64,000 bases of DNA from contig CABIXN010000001.1 in assembly GCA_902362715.1 (NCBI GenBank), positions 536,737-600,736 on the forward strand, read 5' to 3'. Positions 25,777 through 35,629 of the stretch are shown here, piece after piece (the stretch's first letter is position 1; each line of letters opens with the position of its first letter). Source of the stretch: Lachnospiraceae bacterium. Lineage in GTDB: Bacteria > Bacillota > Clostridia > Lachnospirales > Lachnospiraceae. The position numbers and the translations under genes are program-made. The notes under the pieces were generated by a model, which worked only from the letters and a program-made list of their open reading frames with translations, did not search any database and was not told the origin of the DNA.

Positions 25777-26862
25777 ATGAAAAAAATAGTATTGTGTCTG
25801 CTTCTGGCTGCACTGGGGACTACTCTGATGTCAGGATGCGGAAAAAAAGAAGAACCAGAAGTTTCTAGTGATCCTGTAAGTGCCAGCGTTTCAGAAGAAA
25901 AAGATATTCATGAGGGACAGGCCAGAAGCATTCTGACCGGAGAGTGGGTAGATGAAGAGCTGGCCGATACAAGGCCCCTTGCCGTAATGCTTGGAAATAC
26001 CCCTCAGGCGCTGCCACAGTATGGGATTTCAGCTGCAGATGTCATAATAGAGGCTCCGGTAGAGGGGGCGCTCACAAGAATTATGGCGGTTTTTCAGGAT
26101 TATAAAGATGCAGAAAAAATTATGTCTGTGCGCAGCTGCCGCCACTATTATGTAGACTGGGCGCTGGAATTTGATGCCATTTATGCACATTACGGACAGT
26201 CAAAATATGCGAAAGATGTGTTGAGCCAGGATAATGTGGATAATTTAAACGGCATGGAAGCAAAGTTAAGCAGAGAGCTTTATCTGAGAGATTCCACAAG
26301 AAAGGCGCCTCATAATTCCTATACAGACGGAGAACATATTCAGGCGGCTATTGCAATGAAAGGCTATGATACAAAGGTATCTTCGGATTACAAAGGACAT
26401 TATCAATTTAATGAAGATGATGACAAACAGATACAGTTAGAGGAGGGTGAAGCTGCTGTTGTTGTAAGCCCGGGTTATCGTCAGAATGCCCCGTGGTTTG
26501 AATATAATGATAAAGACGGGCTGTATTACCGCTATGAATATAAGGAGAAGCAGGTAGATGCAATTGACAATTCACAGCTTTCATGTAAAAATATTCTTTT
26601 ACAGATCTGTGACTGGAAAGTGATAGATCAAAAGTATGGGTATCTGGATGTAGATACCACTTCCGGAGGGAAAGGATATTATATTACCAATGGAAAAGCT
26701 GTTCCGGTTACCTGGTCAAAGGAATCTCAGTCAGAACCTACCCGTTATTTTCTGGAAGATGGAACGGAGATTACATTAAACCAGGGAAAGACCTGGGTGT
26801 GCGTCCTGCAGGATACGTATGCGGATAAGATCGGATTTTACAGTACGAAAGAGGAATTTTAA
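25777..26862 (+). CDS. DUF3048 (YerB-like) lipoprotein
   Basis: 361 residues. A lipoprotein signal peptide ends at LMSGCG. An acidic linker precedes the DUF3048 domain (RPLAVMLGNTPQALPQYGISAADVI; RSCRHYYVDWALEFDAIYAHYG) and a C-terminal lobe with QSEPTRYFLEDG. YerB-type proteins are surface lipoproteins of unknown function in Firmicutes. Cotranscribed with ybeY by spacing. Confidence 0.88.
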   Translation: MKKIVLCLLLAALGTTLMSGCGKKEEPEVSSDPVSASVSEEKDIHEGQARSILTGEWVDEELADTRPLAVMLGNTPQALPQYGISAADVIIEAPVEGALTRIMAVFQDYKDAEKIMSVRSCRHYYVDWALEFDAIYAHYGQSKYAKDVLSQDNVDNLNGMEAKLSRELYLRDSTRKAPHNSYTDGEHIQAAIAMKGYDTKVSSDYKGHYQFNEDDDKQIQLEEGEAAVVVSPGYRQNAPWFEYNDKDGLYYRYEYKEKQVDAIDNSQLSCKNILLQICDWKVIDQKYGYLDVDTTSGGKGYYITNGKAVPVTWSKESQSEPTRYFLEDGTEITLNQGKTWVCVLQDTYADKIGFYSTKEEF

Positions 26863-26893
26863 ATCTTAGGATATCAAAAGAGGATAAGGTTAC

Positions 26894-28558
26894 ATGAGTG
26901 CAAGAAAAAAGAGCGAATCAAACTTCCTGATTCAAGGATCAATCCTTGCGGTAGCATCAATTGTCAGCAGGATCATTGGATTATTATACAGAGTTCCGTT
27001 ACAGGCGATCATTGGGGATGTGGGAAATGATTATTACAGCTGTGCATACGAGATTTACAGTATGATGCTGCTGATTTCTTCCTACAGCCTTCCTCTGGCA
27101 GTTTCCAAAATGGTTTCTGCCAGAATGGCTCTCGGTCAGAAAAAGAATGCCCATAAAGTATTAAAGGGAGCTCTTGCCATCGCCGGAATTACCGGTACTG
27201 CCGGCTGCATCTTTGTATTTTTTGCCGCAGATTTTCTTACCAGTGAAGTATTTAAAACTCCCATGAGTATTTTTGCGTTAAAAGTTCTTGCTCCTACATT
27301 AATTATTGTAGCTGTTCTCGGCGTTATCCGCGGTTTCTTTCAGGGAATCGGAACCATGATTCCAAGTGCGGTATCCCAGATTCTAGAGCAGATTGTAAAT
27401 GCGGCTGTCAGCGTGGGAGCAGCTTTTGTATTGTTCGGATACGGTACCCGGATAGGAGCGGTGCTTGGAAATGCGGATACATACGGCGCTGCCTATGGTG
27501 CAGCCGGAGGAACCCTTGGCACCAGCATTGGTGCGGCTGTGGGTCTGGCATTTATGCTGTTTGTATTTGTAATTTACCGCCCTTCTATGAAGCGGGCGGA
27601 ACGACGGGAAATCAAACGTGGAACTGTGAAGGAGGAATCCTACCAGACAATTATCAGGATTTTAGTTCTTACAATCGCACCGGTACTGCTGAGTACCACG
27701 ATATATAATATCAGTTCTATTATTGATCAGGGAATTTTTAAGAATATAGCTTCCATTCAGGGATATGATTCTCATACTGTTTCTGTATGGTGGGGGATAT
27801 TTGCAGGTAAATATAAAGTACTTATTAATGTTCCCATTTCTATTGCTTCTGCAATTGCAGCCTCCGGGGTGCCAAGTCTGACGGCGGCGTTTGCCAACAG
27901 AGATAAAAATGCAGTGCGTTCAAAAATTAATTCCTCCATGCGTTTTGTGATGGTTGTTGCCTTCCCTTGTATGGTAGGATTTATTGTTCTGGCATCCCCG
28001 ATTCTGCAGCTTTTGTTTCACGAGAGCGGAGAGCTGGCAGAGCGCCTGCTTCAAATTGGTGCTGTTTCCATTGTGTTTTATTCTATATCCACATTGTCCA
28101 ACGGAATTCTCCAGGGAATCAACCGCATGATCATTCCGGTGCGCAATGCCATCATTGCTCTGGGCGGACATATTGCCTGCCTGTTGATTTTAATGTATCT
28201 GTTCCGGTTAAATATTTATGCGGTGGTTTTATCTACTGCGTTTTTTGCACTGCTTATGTGCATTTTAAACGGGATTTCCGTACAGCGCTATTCCGGTTAC
28301 CGTCCGGATATTATGAAAACATTTGTAAAACCGGCGGCGGCTTCTGTAATTATGGGCGTTATTGTATATGGCGTATATTTCTTTGGAAATAAACTGCTGC
28401 CAAGCAATGCCGTATGGACCGTTGTTGGGATTCTAGTGGGAATCATTGTATATTTTGCTGCAATTCTTCTGGTTAAAGCTTTGACAGAAGAAGAGCTGAA
28501 AAGCTTTCCTAAGGGAACGGTTATTATCCGGATTGCCAAAAAGTTTCATCTTTTATAG
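26894..28558 (+). CDS. Polysaccharide / lipid flippase, SpoVB/MurJ-like (MOP superfamily)
   Basis: 554 residues with about 14 membrane helices. It opens with NFLIQGSILAVASIVSRIIGLLYR, the start typical of the SpoVB-MurJ group, and has the repeated VPISIASAIAASGVPSLTAAF block in its second half. Members flip lipid-linked cell-wall or exopolysaccharide precursors; the neighbourhood of spore genes favours a SpoVB-like role in the cortex, but MurJ activity cannot be excluded. Confidence 0.85.
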   Translation: MSARKKSESNFLIQGSILAVASIVSRIIGLLYRVPLQAIIGDVGNDYYSCAYEIYSMMLLISSYSLPLAVSKMVSARMALGQKKNAHKVLKGALAIAGITGTAGCIFVFFAADFLTSEVFKTPMSIFALKVLAPTLIIVAVLGVIRGFFQGIGTMIPSAVSQILEQIVNAAVSVGAAFVLFGYGTRIGAVLGNADTYGAAYGAAGGTLGTSIGAAVGLAFMLFVFVIYRPSMKRAERREIKRGTVKEESYQTIIRILVLTIAPVLLSTTIYNISSIIDQGIFKNIASIQGYDSHTVSVWWGIFAGKYKVLINVPISIASAIAASGVPSLTAAFANRDKNAVRSKINSSMRFVMVVAFPCMVGFIVLASPILQLLFHESGELAERLLQIGAVSIVFYSISTLSNGILQGINRMIIPVRNAIIALGGHIACLLILMYLFRLNIYAVVLSTAFFALLMCILNGISVQRYSGYRPDIMKTFVKPAAASVIMGVIVYGVYFFGNKLLPSNAVWTVVGILVGIIVYFAAILLVKALTEEELKSFPKGTVIIRIAKKFHLL

Positions 28559-28638
28559 AATCTGATATTTGTTTTAAAATAATAATTGCATAGATTAAAA
28601 AAATAAGTGAATACTACGTAAAAAGGAGTTATGATACT

Positions 28639-29145
28639 ATGAATAATACACGTAAGGTTCGCTTATTTTTTATTCTTGCGGCAGTTTGTGTATTTGCCGT
28701 ATTCTGGATTGGCTTTCGATTTGGAAAAGTAACACAGGAAAAAGCAGATATCTTATACTACTCGCAGAAACAGACAGAAGATATAGACAAAACAAATGAG
28801 ACACAAACCACTGCCGGGGAAGATGCCTCAAAATGGACCGCATCTGCTGTAGATGATGATGGACAGTCGGCTGATGGGACAGAAAACGGAAGCGCTGAAG
28901 ATACTGCAGATGGCACAGAAGATGAAACTGTGGAGAGCGGCAACGTATATGAGTCTCCAAAATACTATATTAAGCAGTCTGACGATTATCTTACTGTTTA
29001 TATTGCAGCTACAGATGAAGTATATTTTGAAACAGATATTCCGGCTGCAGACCTGCCCAATGATCTGAAGGAAGAAGCGGCAAAGGGAATTGAATTTTAT
29101 GATCTTGAAGCTGTATACAGTTTTCTTGAAAGTTACTCCAGCTGA
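28639..29145 (+). CDS. Membrane-anchored protein with BofC C-terminal-like domain
   Basis: 168 residues. One N-terminal membrane helix (FFILAAVCVFAVFWIGF), an acidic Thr/Glu-rich linker, then about 60 residues: YYIKQSDDYLTVY, TDIPAADLPNDL, KGIEFYDLEAVYSFLESYSS. This end resembles the C-terminal domain of BofC, an intercompartmental signalling regulator of sporulation. AAAGGAG site upstream; followed by a terminator. The BofC call is from pattern and memory. Confidence 0.65.
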   Translation: MNNTRKVRLFFILAAVCVFAVFWIGFRFGKVTQEKADILYYSQKQTEDIDKTNETQTTAGEDASKWTASAVDDDGQSADGTENGSAEDTADGTEDETVESGNVYESPKYYIKQSDDYLTVYIAATDEVYFETDIPAADLPNDLKEEAAKGIEFYDLEAVYSFLESYSS

Positions 29146-29150
29146 AAATG

Positions 29151-29188
29151 GGAATAACAGTCAATTTTCGTTGATTGTTATTCCTTTT
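29151..29188 (+). terminator. Intrinsic terminator after the BofC-like gene
   Basis: Fourteen-base arms GGAATAACAGTCAA and TTGATTGTTATTCC (one G-T pair) with a TTTTCG loop, then TTTTCTT. Confidence 0.88.
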
Positions 29189-29236
29189 CTTGTCTTATTA
29201 TGCTAAAATAAAACGAATGAGAAGGAGAGTTTTACT

Positions 29237-30031
29237 ATGGATAAAAAAATAATGAAAACAAAAGCAGAACTTGGCACAGGCGCAATGTTTATCATTTCTG
29301 TTATCTATGCCGTATTTGGTCTGATTATGCTCCTTGTTCCGAATATGGAGGAAGTATATATTTTATATCTGGTGAGCGCCGGACTAATTGCTCTTGGAAT
29401 TTTTATGATTGTAAAGTATTTTGTGAATGCTTCTTATAAAGAGCTTGGAAATTACGGGTTTTCCGTCGGTGTTTTATCTGTGGCAGCTGGGTGCTGTCTG
29501 CTGATTCGGGCGGAAGAAGTGGCTGTATATTTTGGCGTTTTTCTTGGAATCTGTATCCTTTTGACTGGTATTGTAAAGCTCCAGAATGCAGTGGCTTTAA
29601 ACAGTATGAGACATCCGTACTGGCTGATTTTTCTGGCAGCCGCCCTGGTATTTATTGCATTATCTGTTCTGATAATTTTAAATCCCATGGATTTAGAAAC
29701 CGGACAGCAGCAGTATATTTATGTAATTCTGGTGGCTGACGGCGGCGTTGGAATATTCAGTACCTTCTATATTTCACAGGCAGTAAAGCAATATCAAAAG
29801 TACGGGATGTTTCCGCAAATCAAGAAAAAACCAAAGAAGAATCATGCAGATGAAAATAAAAGCTTTCTCCATAAAAATGATGGCGGGGCGGCTGCAGAGA
29901 AGAATTTATCTGAATCCGTAATGGAAGAGGAAGAAGACTTGGCAGTCACAGAAAAAGAAATTCCCTCTGAGGAAGAGGATATTTTAAAAGCCATCATGGG
30001 AGAGGAAGAGGTCAGGAGAAAAAGGAAATAA
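29237..30031 (+). CDS. HdeD/DUF308-like membrane protein with acidic tail
   Basis: 264 residues. Six membrane helices in the first 190 residues with the repeated pattern of short paired helices of the DUF308 family (the AVFGLIMLLVP and GVFLGICILLTGIVKLQNA segments). A charged, Glu-rich cytoplasmic tail of about 75 residues follows. HdeD relatives are linked to acid resistance in enterobacteria, but no such role is shown here. Directly abuts the next gene. Confidence 0.75.
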   Translation: MDKKIMKTKAELGTGAMFIISVIYAVFGLIMLLVPNMEEVYILYLVSAGLIALGIFMIVKYFVNASYKELGNYGFSVGVLSVAAGCCLLIRAEEVAVYFGVFLGICILLTGIVKLQNAVALNSMRHPYWLIFLAAALVFIALSVLIILNPMDLETGQQQYIYVILVADGGVGIFSTFYISQAVKQYQKYGMFPQIKKKPKKNHADENKSFLHKNDGGAAAEKNLSESVMEEEEDLAVTEKEIPSEEEDILKAIMGEEEVRRKRK

Positions 30032-31414
30032 ATGATGAGTACGTTACGAATGGATGTAATTGTAGTAGGAGGCGGCGCTTCCGGTATGATGGCAGCCATT
30101 GCAGCAGCCAAGGAAGGATGCCGGGTCTGCATTTTAGAACATAAAGAAATGCCGGGAAAAAAGATACTGGCAACAGGAAATGGAAGATGTAATTTTACGA
30201 ATAAAGTGCAGGGGTGTGAGTGTTACAGAGGAACAACCCCTGCCTTTGTATTGCCTGCATTAAAGCAATTTGGAGCATCGGATACGGCAGCGTTTTTTTT
30301 GTCTCTTGGTGTTTTACCCCAGGAAAAAAATGGATATTATTATCCCCGTACGATGCAGGCATCAGCTATACGCAATGCATTGTTAGAAGAACTGTCTGTT
30401 TTGGGTGTGGATATACATTGTGATATTGGTATCCGCAGTATCACCAAAAAGAACGGCATTTTTTATTTCGAAACAAAAACCGGTATTTACAGTTCTAAAA
30501 TCTGTATTTTAGCTGCGGGAGGAAAAGCTTCGCCAAAGTCTGGAAGTGATGGCAGCGGATATATTTATGCCAAAGGTTTCGGCCATACATGTACAACTGT
30601 ATTGCCGGGGCTTGTTCCGCTTCTGTCTGGGGAGAGGTGGCTGAAACAAACGGCTGGCGTCAGGGCCTGGGCCGGGGTTACTCTGCTTGCCAGGGGGGAG
30701 CAGATCGTTTCCGATATAGGAGAAGTGCAGTTTACTGATTATGGTATTTCAGGGATTCCGGTATTTCAGATCAGCCGTTATGCGGCAAAAGCTCTGGATG
30801 AACAAAAAGATGTTTCTGTTTCCGTTGATTTCCTGCCGGAAATTGAAGCAGGTGAGCTATTCAGACTGCTGAATAAGCGGATGAACGAAGGCGGACGAAG
30901 AAAGGAAGCCGGTAAGTCCTTGAAAGAAGAATGGGCCGGCGATGATCAGAAAAGAAAACGTGTTTTTGTAAAAAAGATACTCTCCGGTCTGGTCAATGAA
31001 AAAATTGCAGATGTTCTTGCGGATACGGTACCCTTAGAGCCAGATGTGCTCTGCAGGAAAATAAAAGAAACAAAAATTTCCATTAGCGGAACAAAGTCTT
31101 TTCACCAGGCCCAGGTAACGGCAGGAGGTATCTGCACCCATGAGATCTGCGAATATACCATGGAATCAAAACTGGTAAAGGGGCTTTATTTTGCCGGAGA
31201 AATAATAGATATTGACGGAAAATGCGGAGGCTATAATCTTCAGTGGGCATGGTCTTCCGGATACTGTGCGGGACGCCATGGCGCACAGTGGGTGAAAGCA
31301 TTGGAAATAAAAAAGAAAAGAAAGACAATGGAAAAGACAAAAAATCATGAAACAGATGATACATATCGGGCAGCTGAAACTGCCCCTCAATCATGCAAAA
31401 GAGGATATTATTAA
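30032..31414 (+). CDS. HI0933/YhiN-like FAD-dependent oxidoreductase
   Basis: 460 residues. VVGGGASGMMAAIAAAKEG is the Rossmann dinucleotide site; GKKILATGNGRCNFTN is the HI0933 signature and the C-terminus has a CGGYNLQWAWSSGY flavin block. Reaction unknown; relatives are flavoproteins of uncharacterised substrate. Starts directly after the DUF308 gene; its last 22 codons overlap the next gene's start. Confidence 0.9.
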   Translation: MMSTLRMDVIVVGGGASGMMAAIAAAKEGCRVCILEHKEMPGKKILATGNGRCNFTNKVQGCECYRGTTPAFVLPALKQFGASDTAAFFLSLGVLPQEKNGYYYPRTMQASAIRNALLEELSVLGVDIHCDIGIRSITKKNGIFYFETKTGIYSSKICILAAGGKASPKSGSDGSGYIYAKGFGHTCTTVLPGLVPLLSGERWLKQTAGVRAWAGVTLLARGEQIVSDIGEVQFTDYGISGIPVFQISRYAAKALDEQKDVSVSVDFLPEIEAGELFRLLNKRMNEGGRRKEAGKSLKEEWAGDDQKRKRVFVKKILSGLVNEKIADVLADTVPLEPDVLCRKIKETKISISGTKSFHQAQVTAGGICTHEICEYTMESKLVKGLYFAGEIIDIDGKCGGYNLQWAWSSGYCAGRHGAQWVKALEIKKKRKTMEKTKNHETDDTYRAAETAPQSCKRGYY

Positions 31415-32960
31415 AAAGGTCTGCCAAAAACTTAGAGTATCACCATCAGATATCCAGACCTTTGAAATTGCAAAGCAATCCATAGATGCCAGAAAGAAAG
31501 GGCAGATTCAGTATATTTATGCTGTGAATCTGGTGTTGGCTAAAAAGATAAAGCTGACAGGAAAACATCCGGATATTTCCGTTACAGAGCAAAGAAAATA
31601 TCAGATGCCTATCTTTGGCAGCGGAAAACTGAGAAATTCTCCGGTGATTATCGGCACCGGACCGGCCGGTTTATTTTGTGCTTATCTGCTGGCATTAAAC
31701 GGATATTGTCCCCGGATATTTGAACGGGGAAAGATGATAGAACAGCGCCAGAAGGATGTGGAAGCTTTCTGGGAAAGTGGTGTTTTGAATCCGGAATCCA
31801 ATGTACAGTTTGGAGAGGGAGGAGCCGGGACATTTTCAGATGGAAAGCTGAATACAGCAGTGAAAGATAAATACGGCAGAAATCGTTTTGTTTTAGAGAC
31901 ATTTGTATCCTTCGGGGCGCCGGAAGATATTTTATATGTGAATAAACCTCACATTGGAACTGATATATTAAAAAACGTTGTCAGGCGGATGCGTGAAAAG
32001 ATTCAGGAGCTTGGAGGAGAATTTTATTTTAATTCCTGTGTGACAGATATTCAGACGGAATGGGGCAGAGTAAATGGAATTACGGTGAATCATCAGACTG
32101 CTTATCCCGCAGACCTTGTTATTTTTGCCGGGGGTCACAGTGCCAGAGATACTTTTCTGCTTTTAGCAAAAAAACAGTTTCCTATGGAAGCAAAGTCTTT
32201 TGCAGTGGGCTTTCGGGTAGAGCATCCCCAGGATATGATTCAGATGGCTCAATATGAGACTACAGACAGAACCTATCTGCCGGCGGCAGATTATAAAGTA
32301 ACCTATCACGCCCCAGGAGGCCGCAGTGTTTACTCTTTTTGTATGTGTCCCGGCGGATACGTTGTAAATGCTTCTTCAGAGGCAGAAAAAACGGTAGTAA
32401 ATGGTATGAGTTACCGGAAACGGGACAGCCGGAATGCAAACAGTGCTGTTATTGTTTCTGTAACGCCGGATGATTTTTCCGGTGATGATGTACTAGCAGG
32501 AATGCGGTTTCAGCAGAAGCTGGAGCGTACTGCCTATCAGCTTGGAAAGGGAAAGATTCCCCAGCAGCTGCTTGGTGATTTTGAAAGCAATAAAATTTCT
32601 GAAAGCTACGGAGACTTTAGGGGCTGTGAGAAGGGGCAGACTGTATTTGCAGATCTTCGAAGCATTCTTCCAGAAGAGCTGAATACGGCTTTCTGCGAAG
32701 GAATGCACGGTTTTGCATCCAGAATAAAAGGATTTGACCGGCCGGATACTATTTTGTCGGCAGTTGAGAGCAGAACTTCTTCTCCGGTGCGGATTTTAAG
32801 GGATGAGACTTTTGAAAGCAGTGTCCGGGGATTTTACCCCTGCGGAGAGGGTGCCGGATATGCAGGAGGAATTACTTCAGCAGCTATGGATGGTATGAAA
32901 ACTGCGGAGGCAGTAATGAAAAAATATATCCCCCAGAGGGAAATTAGAAATGGAAGGTAA
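31347..32960 (+). CDS. FAD-dependent dehydrogenase (NAD(P)/FAD oxidoreductase family)
   Basis: 537 residues. After an N-terminal domain of about 90 residues (IGQLKLPLNHAKEDI) comes the FAD site VIIGTGPAGLFCAYLLALNG, then FGEGGAGTFSDGKLNT and, at the end, GEGAGYAGGITSAAMDG. Family members are uncharacterised but common in Firmicutes. The start lies 68 bases inside the preceding gene; a slightly later ATG at 31356 also fits. Confidence 0.9.
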   Translation: MKQMIHIGQLKLPLNHAKEDIIKKVCQKLRVSPSDIQTFEIAKQSIDARKKGQIQYIYAVNLVLAKKIKLTGKHPDISVTEQRKYQMPIFGSGKLRNSPVIIGTGPAGLFCAYLLALNGYCPRIFERGKMIEQRQKDVEAFWESGVLNPESNVQFGEGGAGTFSDGKLNTAVKDKYGRNRFVLETFVSFGAPEDILYVNKPHIGTDILKNVVRRMREKIQELGGEFYFNSCVTDIQTEWGRVNGITVNHQTAYPADLVIFAGGHSARDTFLLLAKKQFPMEAKSFAVGFRVEHPQDMIQMAQYETTDRTYLPAADYKVTYHAPGGRSVYSFCMCPGGYVVNASSEAEKTVVNGMSYRKRDSRNANSAVIVSVTPDDFSGDDVLAGMRFQQKLERTAYQLGKGKIPQQLLGDFESNKISESYGDFRGCEKGQTVFADLRSILPEELNTAFCEGMHGFASRIKGFDRPDTILSAVESRTSSPVRILRDETFESSVRGFYPCGEGAGYAGGITSAAMDGMKTAEAVMKKYIPQREIRNGR

Positions 32961-32964
32961 ATCA

Positions 32965-35607
32965 ATGGCTGAATACACACCAATGATGCAGAAATATCTG
33001 GAAACCAAAGAAGAATATAAAGACTGTATTTTATTTTACCGTCTGGGCGATTTTTATGAAATGTTCTTTGAGGATGCCCTGACAGCTTCCAGAGAACTTG
33101 AGATTACCCTTACCGGGAAAAACTGCGGAACAAAGGAGCGGGCGCCTATGTGCGGAGTTCCTTTTCATTCGGTGGAGGGATATTTAAATAAACTGGTATC
33201 TAAAGGCTATAAAGTAGCTATCTGTGAACAGGTGGAGGACCCAAAGACGGCTAAGGGTCTGGTAAAACGGGAAGTGGTACGGATTGTTACACCCGGCACC
33301 AATCTGGATACCAATGCTTTAGATGAGACAAAAAATAATTATATTATGTGTATTGTATACACTGAAAATAAATACGGTATTTCCACTGCTGATGTAACAA
33401 CCGGGGATTATTATGTGACAGAGGTGGATACTGAGAGAAAGCTTTTGGATGAGATCAGTAAGTTTACGCCTTCAGAGATTATCTGTAATGAATCTTTTTA
33501 TATGAGTTCTGTAGATCTTGAGGATTTAAGACACCGGCTGGGCATTACTGTCTATTCGCTGGAATCTTGGTATTTCGGGGATGATACGGCCATTGATACC
33601 TTAAAGAGTCATTTTAAAGTGGCTTCTTTAAGCGGACTTGGACTTAAGGAATACGACTGTGGAGTCATCGCTGCAGGAGCGCTGCTGAAATATCTTTATG
33701 AAACTCAGAAAACTTTTCTGGAACATATGTCCAGAATACAGGCCTATTCCACCAGTAAATTTATGATTATAGACAGCTCCACAAGACGGAATCTGGAACT
33801 TGTGGAAACCATGCGGGAAAAGCAGAAGAGAGGTTCTCTTTTGTGGGTGCTGGATAAGACAAAAACAGCTATGGGTGCGCGGATGCTCCGTACTATGTTA
33901 GAACAGCCTCTCATTGAAAAAAGTGAAATTGAGGCCAGACTGGATGCGTTAGAAGAACTCAATAAGAATATGATTACAAGAGAAGAACTCCGGGAATATC
34001 TAAATCCCATTTATGATCTGGAGCGGCTTATTGGAAAAGTGGTATATCAGACAGCCAATCCAAGAGATCTTACTGCATTTAAAAATTCTTTGAAAATGCT
34101 TCCGCCGGTGAAAGTCCTTATGAAAGATTTTTCCTGCAGTCTGCTTAGCAAATTGTCAGAGCAGCTGGATACACTAAAGGATTTGTGTTCTTTGATAGAA
34201 CAATCCATAGATGATGACCCTCCTATTTCCGTACGGGATGGAGGAATGATCAAAAATGGTTATGATGATGAAATCGACCGTTTAAGAAACGCCAAAACAG
34301 AAGGAAAAAGCTGGCTGGCGAAATTAGAAGAGGATGAACGGGAAAAAACAGGGATTAAAAACCTGAAAATTAAATACAACAAAGTGTTTGGTTATTATCT
34401 GGAGGTTACCAATTCTTACAAAGACATGGTTCCGGATTATTATACAAGAAAACAGACGCTTACAAATGCAGAACGGTATATTACCCCGGAACTAAAAGAA
34501 CTAGAGGATGTAATACTGGGAGCAGAAGATAAGCTGACAGCGTTAGAATACGATATTTTCTGCCAGGTGCGCAGAAAAATTGCAGATGAAGTGCTTCGGA
34601 TTCAGCAGACAGCAAAAGCCGTGGCTGCCATTGATGTGCTGGCATCTATGGCTTTTGCTGCGGACCAGAACGGTTACTGCCGTCCCAAAATCAATGAAAA
34701 AGGTATCATTGATATTAAAAACGGACGCCATCCGGTGGTGGAGCGGATGATCAGCAATGATATGTTTATTGCTAATGATACTTATCTTGATAATAAAAAT
34801 CAGAGGATTTCTATTATTACAGGCCCGAATATGGCGGGAAAATCTACCTATATGCGTCAGAGCGCACTGATTGTTCTGATGGCCCAGCTTGGAAGTTTTG
34901 TTCCGGCAGACAGTGCAGATATCGGGATTGTGGACCGGATTTTTACCAGAGTGGGAGCTTCTGATGATCTTGCTTCGGGACAGAGTACTTTTATGGTGGA
35001 GATGACAGAAGTTGCCAATATTTTGAGAAATGCCACCAGCAGCAGTCTGCTGATTTTAGACGAGATCGGCAGAGGCACCAGCACCATTGACGGGCTTAGT
35101 ATTGCCTGGGCAGTTGTAGAGCATATCAGCAATCCAAAGCTTTTAGGAGCCAAGACATTGTTTGCCACCCACTATCATGAACTGACAGAGCTTGAAGGAA
35201 AACTGAGTAATGTCAATAATTACTGTATTGCCGTAAAAGAAAAGGGGGACGATATTGTCTTTCTTCGTAAAATTGTGCCTGGGGGAGCAGACAGAAGCTA
35301 TGGTATTCAGGTGGCAAAGCTGGCCGGCGTCCCAGAAATGGTAATAGCCAGATCTAAAGAAATCTGCGAAGAGCTTGAGCTGGCAGATCTGAGCAATATT
35401 ACAAGAAATCTGGAAGTAGGGCAGAGCAGTAAGAAAAAGGCAAAAAAACCGGATGATCTTGAAATGGCCCAGATCTCTTTGTTCGATACGGTAAAGGATG
35501 ATGATATTATCGAAGAGGTAAGAGAGTTAAATCTTGGAAATCTGACTCCCATTGATGCACTGAATAAACTGTATGAACTGCAGAATAAGATAAAAAACCG
35601 CTGGTAA
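32965..35607 (+). CDS. mutS: DNA mismatch repair protein MutS
   Basis: 880 residues. The N-terminal mismatch-recognition domain opens MAEYTPMMQKYLETKEEY and carries FYRLGDFYEMF with the Phe-x-Glu mismatch-wedge motif. The ATPase has GPNMAGKSTYMRQ and LLILDEIGRGTSTIDG. The start at 32965 (GGAAGG site) gives the usual N-terminus; ATG 32950 is an alternative. It detects mismatches and recruits MutL, encoded next. Confidence 0.97.
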   Translation: MAEYTPMMQKYLETKEEYKDCILFYRLGDFYEMFFEDALTASRELEITLTGKNCGTKERAPMCGVPFHSVEGYLNKLVSKGYKVAICEQVEDPKTAKGLVKREVVRIVTPGTNLDTNALDETKNNYIMCIVYTENKYGISTADVTTGDYYVTEVDTERKLLDEISKFTPSEIICNESFYMSSVDLEDLRHRLGITVYSLESWYFGDDTAIDTLKSHFKVASLSGLGLKEYDCGVIAAGALLKYLYETQKTFLEHMSRIQAYSTSKFMIIDSSTRRNLELVETMREKQKRGSLLWVLDKTKTAMGARMLRTMLEQPLIEKSEIEARLDALEELNKNMITREELREYLNPIYDLERLIGKVVYQTANPRDLTAFKNSLKMLPPVKVLMKDFSCSLLSKLSEQLDTLKDLCSLIEQSIDDDPPISVRDGGMIKNGYDDEIDRLRNAKTEGKSWLAKLEEDEREKTGIKNLKIKYNKVFGYYLEVTNSYKDMVPDYYTRKQTLTNAERYITPELKELEDVILGAEDKLTALEYDIFCQVRRKIADEVLRIQQTAKAVAAIDVLASMAFAADQNGYCRPKINEKGIIDIKNGRHPVVERMISNDMFIANDTYLDNKNQRISIITGPNMAGKSTYMRQSALIVLMAQLGSFVPADSADIGIVDRIFTRVGASDDLASGQSTFMVEMTEVANILRNATSSSLLILDEIGRGTSTIDGLSIAWAVVEHISNPKLLGAKTLFATHYHELTELEGKLSNVNNYCIAVKEKGDDIVFLRKIVPGGADRSYGIQVAKLAGVPEMVIARSKEICEELELADLSNITRNLEVGQSSKKKAKKPDDLEMAQISLFDTVKDDDIIEEVRELNLGNLTPIDALNKLYELQNKIKNRW

Positions 35608-35629
35608 TTGAAGGGGAAAGGAGTATGTC

